Below are positions 9,325-18,606 of a DNA stretch of 64,000 nucleotides, one piece after another (positions within the stretch are counted from its first letter, which is position 1; the number at the start of each line of letters is the position of its first letter). Made by a program: the position numbers and the translations under genes. Source of the DNA: Hydrotalea sp. (GTDB taxonomy: Bacteria > Bacteroidota > Bacteroidia > Chitinophagales > Chitinophagaceae); assembly GCA_027364735.1 (NCBI GenBank), contig DAHXOT010000017.1, positions 186,001-250,000 of the forward strand, given 5' to 3'. The notes beneath the pieces are model-generated. The model was not told the origin of the DNA and ran no database searches. It saw only the letters and a program-made list of their open reading frames with translations.

Positions 9325-9972
9325 ATGAAAGTAGGAATTATTGGTTCAGGTATAGTAGGTCAGGTTTTGGCCAACGCTTTTAATGCCGAAGGGCATCAGG
9401 TTACTTTAGGTACGCGTAATATTTCTAAAGAGGAACTAATTGCATTTAAAAACAATCACCCAACAATTGCAATTAATAATTTTTCCGATACTGCAAAGAA
9501 TGCCGATTTAATTGTTCTGGCAGTAGCAGGAGCAGTGGCTACCGAAGCTATTCAATTAGCCGGGCATGAACACTTTGCTCATAAAATTGTTATTGATGCT
9601 ACTAACCCAATTGCAGCTGCTCCGCCTGAAAATGGGGTATTAAAGTTCTTTACCGACCTGAATGAAAGCTTAATGGAAAAAATTCAAAAAGAAATTCCGG
9701 ATGCACAGGTAGTAAAAGCATTTAGTTGTGTGGGTAATGCGTTTATGTATCAACCTTCTTTTCCCGATGGAACACCAACTATGTTTATTGCAGGTAATAA
9801 CACCGATGCTAAAAAAGTTGTAACAGATATTTTAATTTCTTTTGGTTGGGAAGTAGAAGATATGGGATTAATGGAAGCGGCACGTGCTATTGAACCTTTG
9901 TGTATTTTATGGTGTTTGCCAGGCTTTACAAAAAATCAATGGACACATGCTTTTAAATTATTGAAATTATAA
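9325..9972 (+). CDS. NAD(P)-binding oxidoreductase, F420-dependent NADP reductase fold
   Basis: A 215-residue protein with an N-terminal Rossmann fold: G7xG9xxG12 in GIIGSGIVGQ and LGTRN at the end of the second strand, where Arg favours NADP(H). The rest matches the pfam03807-type family of NADP oxidoreductases, which in organisms without F420 act as NADPH-dependent reductases of unknown substrate. It lies 53 bases after the marR stop, behind the second operator, and 39 bases before an SDR. A role in detoxifying reactive carbonyls or quinones under MarR control is inference. Confidence 0.82.
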   Translation: MKVGIIGSGIVGQVLANAFNAEGHQVTLGTRNISKEELIAFKNNHPTIAINNFSDTAKNADLIVLAVAGAVATEAIQLAGHEHFAHKIVIDATNPIAAAPPENGVLKFFTDLNESLMEKIQKEIPDAQVVKAFSCVGNAFMYQPSFPDGTPTMFIAGNNTDAKKVVTDILISFGWEVEDMGLMEAARAIEPLCILWCLPGFTKNQWTHAFKLLKL

Positions 9973-10011
9973 TCACCAATTAGTCTATTAATTTAAAATT
10001 AAATAATAATT

Positions 10012-10749
10012 ATGTCAAAGAAAATTGCACTTATTACAGGTGCCAATAAAGGTATTGGCTTCGAAACTGCAAGGCAGTTAGGTAAAAAAAATATTACGGT
10101 TATTGTTACAGCCCGTAATGCTGATAACGGAAATAAAGCAGTAAAACAATTAAGAGAAGAAAATATTGATGCCGAATTTTTACAATTAGATGTAGATAAT
10201 CCTACGCACATACAACAAGCGTACGATTATATAAATACTAAACATGGCAAATTAGATATTTTAGTGAACAATGCGGGCATTCAAATTGAACATGCTAATT
10301 GGGGTGTTAACACCGCCGAAACTGTTACCGAAAAAGATTTAAGACAAACTTTTGAAACCAATTTTATTAGTGTAATTCTGTTAACTAATACATTGTTACC
10401 GTTGTTAAGAAAAAGTGAAGCAGGCCGCATTGTAAATCTTAGCAGTATTTTAGGTTCACAAACTTTACACAGCGATCCTAAATCGCCTATTTATGCTTCT
10501 AAATTGTTTGCATACGATGCTTCTAAAACAGCATTAAATTCTTATACTATTCATTTAGCTGCAGCTTTAAAGGGTACAAATATTAAAGTTAACTCTGCCC
10601 ATCCGGGTTGGGTAAAAACCGATTTAGGTACCGATGCTGCACCTATGAATGTAATTGATGGTGCTAAAACTTCTGTAGAATTGGCTTTATTGGGCGATGA
10701 AGGCCCATCGGGTAAATATATACATTTGGGTCAGGAACTTCCATGGTAA
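10012..10749 (+). CDS. SDR-family oxidoreductase, carbonyl-reductase-like
   Basis: A 245-residue classical short-chain dehydrogenase/reductase: TGANKGIG cofactor loop at 9-16, NNAG near 86, catalytic Ser in NLSSILG, and YDASK supplying Tyr and Lys. The long insertion between Ser and Tyr (GSQTLHSDPKSPIYASKLFA) is typical of carbonyl-reductase-like SDRs that act as monomers with NADPH. Probably co-transcribed with the upstream NADP-binding reductase and, through the operator, with marR. Substrate not deducible. Confidence 0.88.
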   Translation: MSKKIALITGANKGIGFETARQLGKKNITVIVTARNADNGNKAVKQLREENIDAEFLQLDVDNPTHIQQAYDYINTKHGKLDILVNNAGIQIEHANWGVNTAETVTEKDLRQTFETNFISVILLTNTLLPLLRKSEAGRIVNLSSILGSQTLHSDPKSPIYASKLFAYDASKTALNSYTIHLAAALKGTNIKVNSAHPGWVKTDLGTDAAPMNVIDGAKTSVELALLGDEGPSGKYIHLGQELPW

Positions 10750-10754
10750 AATAA

Positions 10755-10788
10755 AAAATCCCACTACTTGTTTAGTGGGATTTTTTTT
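10755..10788. terminator. Intrinsic terminator after the MarR-regulated operon
   Basis: Stem AATCCCACTA / TAGTGGGATT with an eight-base-class loop and a T8 run on the right; A-rich on the left, so it can also end the leftward leuS-small ORF transcript. Confidence 0.88.
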
Positions 10789-10790
10789 AA

Positions 10791-10949
10791 TTACTTCTCT
10801 TGTGTTTGTTGTGTTTTTGTTAGTGCATTATATCCTTCGAAAGACCCATGCCAATTAGCCGTTAGTAGTAATAAAAGTAACACTATTACAAACGACAAGA
10901 TTGCAGTGCCTGTAAAGTTTATTTTTACTTCTTCTGAATTGTGTGACAT
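10791..10949 (-). CDS. Small single-pass membrane protein downstream of leuS (52 aa)
   Basis: An ATG-initiated frame of 52 codons, stop immediately before a terminator. The product begins MSHNSEEVKINFTGTA, then has one clear transmembrane helix (about 16-34: AILSFVIVLLLLLLTANW) and a polar tail ending in TQQTQEK. It lies 53 bases after leuS on the same strand and uses the intergenic space fully, which argues that it is a real gene. I do not recognise a family. Such proteins are often subunits or regulators of membrane complexes, but nothing here indicates which. Confidence 0.65.
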   Translation of the reverse strand: MSHNSEEVKINFTGTAILSFVIVLLLLLLTANWHGSFEGYNALTKTQQTQEK

Positions 10950-11002
10950 AAGTAAGCATTTTATGATGGCAAATTAATTGAAAATCTATTGCATCGTAAA
11001 AT

Positions 11003-13918
11003 TTACAATACCACATTTATCATTTTATTTTTTACAAAAATTATTTTTTTAGGATGCTTTCCTTCAATCCATTTTTGAACCACTTCATTAGCTAAAACCA
11101 TTTTCTCCACTTCATCTTGTGTTGCAGCTAATGAAATTGTAAGCGTAGTTCTCAATTTTCCATTAATGCTGATAGGATATTCTTTGGAAGATTCAACTAC
11201 ATAAGCCGGATTGAATATTGGATAAGTTGCATCTAAAATGCTTGAAGTATTACCCAATAAGTGCCATAATTCCTCTGCAACATGCGGTGCATAAGGTGTT
11301 AGCATAATTAACAAAGGTTCTAAAATTTCGCGTTTATGGCATTTGGTATCTGCCATTTCATTTACGGCAACCATGAAAGCAGAAACAGCCGTGTTGAAAG
11401 AAAATCGTTCAGTATCTTCCTCAATTTTTTTAATGGCTTTATGTAAAACTTTTAATTCGGCTTCGGTTGCTTTTTCTTCGTTCCATACTTTTCCTTTTAA
11501 TTCATCGAAAAATAAACGCCATAATTTTTTTAAGAAACGATGCACACCTTCAATGCCTTTTGTATCCCAAGGTTTGCTCTGTTCAACCGGGCCCAAAAAC
11601 ATTTCGTACATGCGGAAAGTATCGGCACCATATTTTTCAACAAGATCATTTGGATTAACTGTGTTGAATTTTGATTTACTCATCTTTTCAACTTCCGCTC
11701 CGCAGATATATTTTCCATCTTCTAAAATAAATTCTGCATCTGCATATTCTCCATTACGCCATTTCTTAAACTCTTCTATATTTAATTCATAACCATCAAC
11801 AAAATTTACATCTATATGTAATTCACTATAAGTGTTAGGATAGTCTCTAATGTCAATGCTTTTTATCTTTCGATATTTTTCCTTATTAATTTTTTGATAG
11901 ATATCTATTACTTTACTTTTTATTTCATCATTACTAATTTTATCTATCAAATTTTTTGAAATAAAAATTGAAGGAGAAATTGGATTATTTGCTGGATTTG
12001 TTAAATCTAATAATAGTTCGTTAATGGTGTTTATTCTATAAACAAACCTCGAACTTCCTTGTATCATTCCCTGGTTCACTAACTTTCTATACGGTTCGTC
12101 AAAACCAATAAAACCTAAGTCGTACAATACTTTCGTCCACATGCGGCTATACAATAAATGTCCAACAGCATGTTCCGTTCCGCCAATATATAAATCCACC
12201 TGATTCCAATAATCACTTACTTTTCTATCGCAGAAACTTGTTTCATTTTCAGGATCCATGTATCGTAAAAAATACCAGGACGAACCTGCATAACCCGGCA
12301 TTGTATTCGTTTCTAATTCCTTCGCTACCCATTCAGGAATATTGGCCAAAGGACCTTCACCTTCGGGGCCGGGAGAATAAGTTTCTACTTCCGGTAGTAA
12401 AAGCGGTAATTCGTTTTCAGAAAGCGGATAGGCAACGCCATCTTTCCAAGTAATCGGAAATGGTTCGCCCCAATAACGTTGTCTGCTAAATGCCGCATCA
12501 CGCATTTTAAAATTGGTTTTGCGTTTACCAATTTTCATTTCTTCTATTTTGTTGCATACAATATCAATGGCATCTTTCATTACAATGCCATTTAAGAAAT
12601 CGCTATTTTCTAAAACAGCTTCTTTGGTAGCATTGGCTTCTTCTCCATTAAAGTGTGAACCAATGATATTGGTAATAGGAATATTAAAATGGTGGGCAAA
12701 TTTAAAATCGCGTTCATCGCCGCAAGGCACAGCCATTATAGCTCCTGTTCCGTAACCGGCCAGCACATATTCCGAAATCCAAATTGGAATTGGTTTTGCA
12801 TTAAAAGGATTAATAGCATAAGCACCGGTAAAGCATCCCGAAATTTTTTTCTCTGCCTGACGTTCACGGTCGCTACGGCTTTTTACATACGCTAAATAAT
12901 CGTCCACAGCAGCGGCTTGTTCGGCAGACTTTAAATCGTTTACAATATCTAACTCAGGAGCAACCACCATAAAATCAACCCCAAAAATGGTATCGGGTCT
13001 GGTGGTATAAACTCTTAATGAGGCAACTTTATTTTTTTCGCTTTGCACTGCAAAATCAATTTCGGCACCATAACTTTTTCCAATCCAATTGGTTTGCATT
13101 TCCTTCATGGCATCGCTAAAATCTACTGTTTGCAAGCCTTCTAATAATCTTTCTGCATATTCTGTTATTCTTAAATACCACTGGCGTAGTTTCTTTTTCA
13201 CAACCGGATGGCCGCCGCGTTCACTTACGCCATTTACTACTTCATCGTTTGCTAAAACGGTTCCTAATGCTTCGCACCAATTTACCTCGCCATAACCGCA
13301 AAAAGCCAAACGATAGTGCATTAAAATTTCTTGCTGGTATTTATCGGTATAACTTTTCCAATCATCTCTTTCAAATTCAATAGATGCATCGCCCGGGCAA
13401 GGATAATTGGTATTTCCTTCTTTATTAAAAATTTCAACCAAACTTTCAATGCTTTCTGCTTTTTGTTTTTGGCGATTGAAATAGGAATTGAATAATTGAA
13501 GAAAAATCCACTGAGTCCATTTATAATATTTCGGATCGCAGGTTTTAACTTCTCTATCCCAATCGAAACAAAAGCCAATTTTATCTAATTGTTTTCTGAA
13601 GTTGTTGATATTATTTTCGGTAGAAATGGCAGGATGAATGCCATGCTCAATAGCATATTGTTCGGCGGGTAGGCCAAATGCATCATATCCCATAGGATGC
13701 AGAACATTAAAGCCTTTTAAGCGTTTGTAACGTGCAAAAATATCACTGGCAATATAGCCAAGTGGATGCCCTACATGCAAACCGGCACCGCTTGGATAAG
13801 GAAACATATCCAATACATAATATTTGGGTTTATTGCTAACATTATAAACTTTATATGCTTTGCTTTCGTTCCAATATTGTTGCCATTTTTGTTCTAACTC
13901 ACGAAATTTATATTCCAT
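11003..13918 (-). CDS. leuS: Leucyl-tRNA synthetase
   Basis: A 971-residue class Ia synthetase that charges tRNA-Leu. The HIGH-type motif HVGH is at 48-51 in YPSGAGLHVGHPLGY; KMSKS starts at residue 745; the CP1 editing domain contains the threonine-rich TTRPDTIFG and the GTGAIMAVP...DERD segments. C-terminal anticodon-binding and LYAPHVAEE-like (LTPYAPHVAEELWHLLG) regions are intact. It carries a charged insertion just before KMSKS (about 640-690) that appears longer than in the Bacteroides enzyme as I remember it, and a second insert near 150-200. A small membrane-protein gene follows. Confidence 0.98.
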   Translation of the reverse strand: MEYKFRELEQKWQQYWNESKAYKVYNVSNKPKYYVLDMFPYPSGAGLHVGHPLGYIASDIFARYKRLKGFNVLHPMGYDAFGLPAEQYAIEHGIHPAISTENNINNFRKQLDKIGFCFDWDREVKTCDPKYYKWTQWIFLQLFNSYFNRQKQKAESIESLVEIFNKEGNTNYPCPGDASIEFERDDWKSYTDKYQQEILMHYRLAFCGYGEVNWCEALGTVLANDEVVNGVSERGGHPVVKKKLRQWYLRITEYAERLLEGLQTVDFSDAMKEMQTNWIGKSYGAEIDFAVQSEKNKVASLRVYTTRPDTIFGVDFMVVAPELDIVNDLKSAEQAAAVDDYLAYVKSRSDRERQAEKKISGCFTGAYAINPFNAKPIPIWISEYVLAGYGTGAIMAVPCGDERDFKFAHHFNIPITNIIGSHFNGEEANATKEAVLENSDFLNGIVMKDAIDIVCNKIEEMKIGKRKTNFKMRDAAFSRQRYWGEPFPITWKDGVAYPLSENELPLLLPEVETYSPGPEGEGPLANIPEWVAKELETNTMPGYAGSSWYFLRYMDPENETSFCDRKVSDYWNQVDLYIGGTEHAVGHLLYSRMWTKVLYDLGFIGFDEPYRKLVNQGMIQGSSRFVYRINTINELLLDLTNPANNPISPSIFISKNLIDKISNDEIKSKVIDIYQKINKEKYRKIKSIDIRDYPNTYSELHIDVNFVDGYELNIEEFKKWRNGEYADAEFILEDGKYICGAEVEKMSKSKFNTVNPNDLVEKYGADTFRMYEMFLGPVEQSKPWDTKGIEGVHRFLKKLWRLFFDELKGKVWNEEKATEAELKVLHKAIKKIEEDTERFSFNTAVSAFMVAVNEMADTKCHKREILEPLLIMLTPYAPHVAEELWHLLGNTSSILDATYPIFNPAYVVESSKEYPISINGKLRTTLTISLAATQDEVEKMVLANEVVQKWIEGKHPKKIIFVKNKMINVVL

Positions 13919-14221
13919 TTAATACGTACAATTTATTTATCTATAACAATTTTCTTTGAAACTATATTTTACAATACTATTTAATTTTTGACGGTTGCAT
14001 GCTTTACCTTTTTAAGGTGTAGCAGCCCATACGAATAAGGTAAAATCGGCTTTTCTGTTATTCATTTTCCAATCTGTTTGCAAAATTCTACTTATTCTAA
14101 CAAAACTTTACAATGCAAAACTTATAAATGGTATACTTTACAAACGATTTTGCTCGTTAAAGGTGTGCAAATGTACGGCTTTGCACTACATTTGCCATTG
14201 CGAAAAGTAAAAGTAATTATT
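13919..14221. other. leuS-ftsX divergent intergenic region with leader hairpin
   Basis: No credible gene in 303 bases between two divergent starts, so it must hold both promoters. A hairpin with a perfect 9-bp stem (GCAAATGTA at 14167-14175, TACATTTGC at 14187-14195) ends 26 bases before the ftsX ATG and may lie in its mRNA leader. No tRNA or riboswitch class is recognisable. Confidence 0.5.
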
Positions 14222-15097
14222 ATGGCATCTGATGGAAAATCATCGTTAAAGCGTAGTAAACCCAGTTATATTTATAGCATAATTGGTGTTTCGTTGGTAT
14301 TATTACTTATGGGTATTATGGGCTGGGTATTTTTAAATTTTCATAAGGCAGGGAATGCATTTAAAGAAGATATAAAATTACAGGCGTTTTTACGTACTGC
14401 CAATAAAGATACCATTGGCTTAATTCAGCAGTATGTGGCATCGCAGCCTTATGCAAAAGATGTTCAATACATTAATAAAGAATCTGCCAAAAAAATTTGG
14501 AATAAAGATAATAATGAAGATTGGGCTAAAATTTTAGATGAAAATCCGCTACCAGAAAGCATTGACTTTTTTGCCAAAGCCGATTATGTGAATAAAGATA
14601 GTTTAGAAAAAATTGATGCTGCTTTAATGCGTTTATATGGCAATCAGATAACAGAATTAAAATATCCTAAAGATTTAGTAAATAATTTAAACGATAAAGC
14701 CAGCCGATTTGGTATTGGTTTTTTGGTGGTTGCCATTATACTTTGCATTATAGTAATTATAAGTATCGATAATACTATACGGTTGGCAATGTTTAGTAAC
14801 CGGTTTTTAATTAAAACCATGCAAATGGTAGGAGCAACCAGAAATTTTATTACCAAACCAATGGATATTAAAGCTGTTATAAATGGATTGATTAGTGCCG
14901 GGATTGCTATTGTTATTTTATTTATTATGATAACGTGGTTAGAAAATCAGGTACCGCAATTAAAAATTATTAGAGATAATGGATTAAATTTTATTCTTTT
15001 TGGCGGAATGATAGTAATTGGGGTTGGCATTTCTCTTTTCAGCACGCATAGAAGTGTTAGAAAATATTTGAGAATGAAGCTGGATGATTTGTACTAA
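14222..15097 (+). CDS. ftsX: Cell-division ABC transporter permease FtsX
   Basis: I choose ATG 14222, giving 291 residues, the usual FtsX length; an upstream GTG-type frame from 14078 would add an improbable 48-residue tail. Layout: short cytosolic N-terminus, TM1 (about 20-38, YSIIGVSLVLLLMGIMGWVF), a periplasmic domain with KAGNAFKEDIKLQAFL, then three more TM helices in the C-terminal half (IGFLVVAIILCIIVIISI, INGLISAGIAIVILFIM, ILFGGMIVIGVGISLF). With FtsE it activates periplasmic peptidoglycan hydrolases at the septum; ftsE is not in this window. Followed by DUF3098 and uppP, an order familiar in Bacteroidota. Confidence 0.92.
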   Translation: MASDGKSSLKRSKPSYIYSIIGVSLVLLLMGIMGWVFLNFHKAGNAFKEDIKLQAFLRTANKDTIGLIQQYVASQPYAKDVQYINKESAKKIWNKDNNEDWAKILDENPLPESIDFFAKADYVNKDSLEKIDAALMRLYGNQITELKYPKDLVNNLNDKASRFGIGFLVVAIILCIIVIISIDNTIRLAMFSNRFLIKTMQMVGATRNFITKPMDIKAVINGLISAGIAIVILFIMITWLENQVPQLKIIRDNGLNFILFGGMIVIGVGISLFSTHRSVRKYLRMKLDDLY

Positions 15098-15240
15098 GAA
15101 AGGCAAAAGGTATAAGGCAAGAACAATGAAATGCTTTTATCAAATAGCCACCCTATTTTTAAAATTTAAGTTTTTTTTCTACTGCCTATTGGCTGTTACC
15201 TTACAACTTTTGTTATATTGCAACCCTCAAACAAAGAAAA

Positions 15241-15492
15241 ATGAGCGACAAAAATCAAAAAAAATTAGAGCCATTATTTACTAAAGATAATTATATATGG
15301 ATGGGTATTGGAGTTGCTATTATTGCATTGGGCATGTTTTTAATGAGTGGTGGCAAAAACCAAGATCCAAATGTATTTGACTATAATGTGGTTTATAGTA
15401 CCACCCGAATTACAGTTGCACCTATTTTAATTATTGCCGGATTATTAATAGAAGTATTTGCTATTTTCAAAAAAAGCAAAGTATCCGAATAA
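15241..15492 (+). CDS. DUF3098 membrane protein
   Basis: An 83-residue protein with two TM helices (about 19-36, YIWMGIGVAIIALGMFLM, and 58-74, APILIIAGLLIEVFAIF) joined by a loop with NQDPNVFDYNVVYSTTR. The sequence is typical DUF3098, a family regularly found between ftsX and uppP in Bacteroidota, which suggests an envelope or division role. A possible promoter is TTGG (15189-15192), 21 bases, TATATTG (15214-15220). A terminator follows the gene. Confidence 0.85.
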   Translation: MSDKNQKKLEPLFTKDNYIWMGIGVAIIALGMFLMSGGKNQDPNVFDYNVVYSTTRITVAPILIIAGLLIEVFAIFKKSKVSE

Positions 15493-15519
15493 TTTTTTTA
15501 TTGCATTAAATAATTACTA

Positions 15520-15547
15520 AGCAGTGAAATCTTCACTGCTTTTTTGT
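15520..15547 (+). terminator. Intrinsic terminator after DUF3098
   Basis: AGCAGTGAA / TTCACTGCT stem with a very short loop, followed by T6. It separates the DUF3098 gene from uppP. Confidence 0.85.
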
Positions 15548-15577
15548 TTCTTTACTGTATCAACAAAATATTGAACA

Positions 15578-16375
15578 ATGGATTTAATTCAATCTATTAT
15601 TATTGGCATTATTGAAGGGCTAACAGAGTTCTTGCCTGTATCATCAACCGGGCACATGATTATTACCAGTTCTATAATGGGAATTGAAACCGATGAGTTT
15701 ACCAAACTTTTTGAAATAGCAATTCAATTGGGTGCAATTCTTTCTGTAGTAGTTTTATATTGGAAAAAATTCTTCGATTTTTCGAAATGGCAATTCTATA
15801 TTAAACTTATTGTAGCAGTTATACCGGCATTAATATTAGGGAAACTATTATCCGAAAAAATTGATAAATTATTAGAAAGTCCAACTACAGTAGCTGTTAG
15901 TTTATTAGTAGGAGGAATTATTTTGCTATTCATAGATAAATTATTTACAAAGCCTTTAATAAAAGAAGAAAAAGATATTAATTACAATAAAGGGTTTATT
16001 ATTGGTATTTGGCAATGTTTGGCTATGATACCGGGTGTAAGTCGCAGTGCTGCTACTATTATTGGCGGAATGCAACAAAAATTAACCCGAAGTATTGCAG
16101 CCGAATTTTCTTTTTTTCTGGCAGTGCCAACAATGGCTGCCGCAACAGGGTATAAATTATTAAAAACTTTTTCTACTCATCCCGATGTTGTTACCAATAA
16201 ACATAATTTATTTTTATTGGCTGTAGGCAATGTAGTGGCTTTTATAGTGGCCATGTTGGCTATTAAATTTTTTATTGGCTATTTACAAAAGCATGGTTTT
16301 AAAATTTTTGGCTGGTATAGAATTTTGGTAGGAATTATTGTTTTAGTATTAATACATCAGGGATTAATTAAATAG
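15578..16375 (+). CDS. uppP: Undecaprenyl-diphosphatase
   Basis: A 265-residue integral membrane phosphatase (BacA/UppP) that recycles undecaprenyl pyrophosphate to the carrier lipid used for peptidoglycan and O-antigen. Both conserved motifs are intact: [16 protein letters not shown] at 13-28 and [14 protein letters not shown] near 156, giving the catalytic Glu, His, Ser and Arg. About eight TM helices. Overexpression of the family gives bacitracin resistance in other bacteria. It stands 203 bases... of the ftsX/DUF3098 block downstream, with its own terminator-insulated start. Confidence 0.96.
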   Translation: MDLIQSIIIGIIEGLTEFLPVSSTGHMIITSSIMGIETDEFTKLFEIAIQLGAILSVVVLYWKKFFDFSKWQFYIKLIVAVIPALILGKLLSEKIDKLLESPTTVAVSLLVGGIILLFIDKLFTKPLIKEEKDINYNKGFIIGIWQCLAMIPGVSRSAATIIGGMQQKLTRSIAAEFSFFLAVPTMAAATGYKLLKTFSTHPDVVTNKHNLFLLAVGNVVAFIVAMLAIKFFIGYLQKHGFKIFGWYRILVGIIVLVLIHQGLIK

Positions 16376-16450
16376 AGAATTAATAATGAATAAAAAATAC
16401 TTGTTGGTTTAAATACTTAATTCTTTATTTTCAGTACTTAATTACTTGCT

Positions 16451-17734
16451 ATGCCAACTGCTTCTAAGAAAGTTATTAATGCTTGGGCAATGTACGATTG
16501 GGCCAACAGCTCTTATTCACTAATTATTACTTCTGCCATTTTTCCTGCATATTATACTGCAATTGCTCCAGCTCAGGTTCAATTTATTGGAAGAACTTAT
16601 GAGCGTTCTGCATTAGCATCTTACGCTATTTCTTTTTCTTTTTTAATTATTGCGTTTCTATCTCCTATTCTTTCTTCAATAGCCGATTACAAGGGCAATA
16701 AGAAAAGTTTTATGCAGTTCTTTTGTTATGTAGGTTCTGCTGCATGTTGCAGTATGATTTTTTTAACGAAAGATACCATTGGATGGGGAATTGTAGCTTC
16801 CATTATTGCATCAATCGGGTATTGTGGAAGCATTGTTTTTTATAATGCCTATTTACCCGAAATAGCCGATGAAAAAGATCAGGACGATGTAAGTGCCAAA
16901 GGTTTTGCCATGGGGTATATTGGTAGTGTAATTTTAATGGTAGTTTGTTTGGTTTTTATTATGATGAATGATAAAATGAATTTAGGATGGGGAACATGGC
17001 CGGCAAGGATTTCCTTTTTGTCGGTTGGAATTTGGTGGGCCGGATTTGCCCAAATTACTTTTAAATGGATGCCGCCTTCTAAACCATCCGAACAAGATTT
17101 GCAACATAGTATTCTTACCAATGGTTTTCATGAATTAAAAAAAGTATGGAACGAGTTGCAGCATTATCCAAGGTTAAGCAGGTTTTTACGAAGTTTCTTC
17201 TTCTTTAATATGGGCGTGCAAACAGTAATGTATTTGGCAACTTATTTTGCATCGGATGAGCTGAAAATGGCATCTTCTCAATTAATTATTACTGTATTAA
17301 TTATTCAGTTGGTTGCCATAGTTGGAGCTACATTATTTGCAAAATTATCCGATAAAACCAATAATATTTTTACATTAGGTGTATTAATTACTATTTGGAT
17401 TGGTATTTGTTTTTTTGCATCGCGTGTTACAACCGTAACCGAATTTTATATAGTGGCTTTTTGTGTGGGTATGGTAATGGGAGGTATTCAATCCATGAGC
17501 CGATCTACTTATTCTAAATTACTTCCTGAAACAAAAGATACGGCATCGTACTTTAGTTTTTATGATGTATGTGATAAAATGGGAACAGTGATTGGAACTT
17601 TATCTTTTGGATATGTAGGTGAATTTTTAGGCGGTATGAGAAATTCTGTTTTAGCATTAATGACCTTCTTTATTATTGGTTTAATACTTCTATTATTTGT
17701 TAAGGAAAAAATGCCTAAAATAATTGCAGCATGA
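16451..17734 (+). CDS. MFS transporter, UMF1/Atg22-like family
   Basis: A 427-residue polytopic membrane protein with about 12 TM helices. The opening WAMYDWANSSYSLIITSAIFPAYY is the hallmark of the UMF1 (vacuole effluxer Atg22-like) branch of the major facilitator superfamily; GGIQSMSRSTYSKLLPE near residue 345 is also conserved there. Bacterial members are orphan transporters. The stop overlaps the next gene start by four bases (ATGA), so transport and the MBL hydrolase are translationally coupled and may handle the same compound; this is inference. Confidence 0.88.
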   Translation: MPTASKKVINAWAMYDWANSSYSLIITSAIFPAYYTAIAPAQVQFIGRTYERSALASYAISFSFLIIAFLSPILSSIADYKGNKKSFMQFFCYVGSAACCSMIFLTKDTIGWGIVASIIASIGYCGSIVFYNAYLPEIADEKDQDDVSAKGFAMGYIGSVILMVVCLVFIMMNDKMNLGWGTWPARISFLSVGIWWAGFAQITFKWMPPSKPSEQDLQHSILTNGFHELKKVWNELQHYPRLSRFLRSFFFFNMGVQTVMYLATYFASDELKMASSQLIITVLIIQLVAIVGATLFAKLSDKTNNIFTLGVLITIWIGICFFASRVTTVTEFYIVAFCVGMVMGGIQSMSRSTYSKLLPETKDTASYFSFYDVCDKMGTVIGTLSFGYVGEFLGGMRNSVLALMTFFIIGLILLLFVKEKMPKIIAA

Positions 17735-18606
17735 AATTATATACCATAGAAACAGAATATTTTAAATTAGATGGAGGTGCTATGTTTGGCGTAGTGCCTA
17801 AAGTAATATGGAATAAATTAAACCCTGCCGATGAAAATAATTTATGCAGTTGGGCTATGCGTTGTTTACTAATTGAGGATGGAAACCAGCTAATTTTAAT
17901 AGACAATGGTGTGGGTAATAAACAAAGCGAAAAATTCTTTAGTCATTATCATTTACATGGCGAGCATACATTAAACGCTTCTTTAAAAAAATTAGGATTT
18001 AGTAAAGATGATATTACCGATGTAATTCTTACCCATCTTCATTTCGATCATTGTGGAGGAAGTATAGATAAAGTTGGCGATAAGCTTGTACCGGCTTTTA
18101 AAAATGCAACTTATTGGAGTAATGAAGCTCATTGGCAATGGGCAGTATATCCGAATGATAGAGAAAAAGCATCTTTTTTAAAAGAAAATATTTTGCCAAT
18201 TCAAGAAAGTGGGCAACTTAAATTTGTGCAAAGAAATGGTGTAATTGCTAATGAGAGATTAGAAAAAGTGATTTCCGAAATTCATCCCAATATTTCATTT
18301 CGGTTGGTTAATGGTCATACAGAAGCAATGATGCTGCCTCAGATTGAGTATAAAGGAAAAACTATCGTGTATATGGCCGATTTGCTTCCTTCAGTGTATC
18401 ATATTCCAATGCCTTACATTATGGGTTATGATATGTTTCCGATGACCACTTTGCAGGAAAAAAAATATTTTTTGCACGAAGCAATTACTGATAATTATAT
18501 TTTATTTTTTGAGCATGATCCGGTAAATGAATGTTGTACTTTACAGCAAACAGAAAAAGGTATTCGAGAAAAAGAAGTATTTTCGTTACAAGAATTAGCG
18601 AATTAA
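17731..18606 (+). CDS. MBL-fold metallo-hydrolase
   Basis: A 291-residue metallo-beta-lactamase-fold enzyme. The metal motif THLHFDHCGG near residue 100 gives HxHxDH; a downstream His in VNGHTEAM and an Asp in YMADLLPS complete a two-zinc site, and FFEHDP supplies the last His. The arrangement resembles lactonase or AHL-lactonase-like MBL proteins, but the substrate is not clear from sequence. It has no signal peptide, overlaps the transporter gene by ATGA, and ends convergently with a 4-base overlap with the DUF3108 gene. Confidence 0.9.
   Translation: MKLYTIETEYFKLDGGAMFGVVPKVIWNKLNPADENNLCSWAMRCLLIEDGNQLILIDNGVGNKQSEKFFSHYHLHGEHTLNASLKKLGFSKDDITDVILTHLHFDHCGGSIDKVGDKLVPAFKNATYWSNEAHWQWAVYPNDREKASFLKENILPIQESGQLKFVQRNGVIANERLEKVISEIHPNISFRLVNGHTEAMMLPQIEYKGKTIVYMADLLPSVYHIPMPYIMGYDMFPMTTLQEKKYFLHEAITDNYILFFEHDPVNECCTLQQTEKGIREKEVFSLQELAN

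Noticed and set aside
10768-10977. 69-codon plus-strand frame after the SDR
   Set aside because: It opens inside the terminator and is antisense to the more convincing 52-aa membrane frame; its translation has no protein-like pattern.
11343-13295. Several plus-strand frames opposite leuS
   Set aside because: They mirror the reading frame of leuS and lack starts with ribosome-binding sites or any family resemblance.
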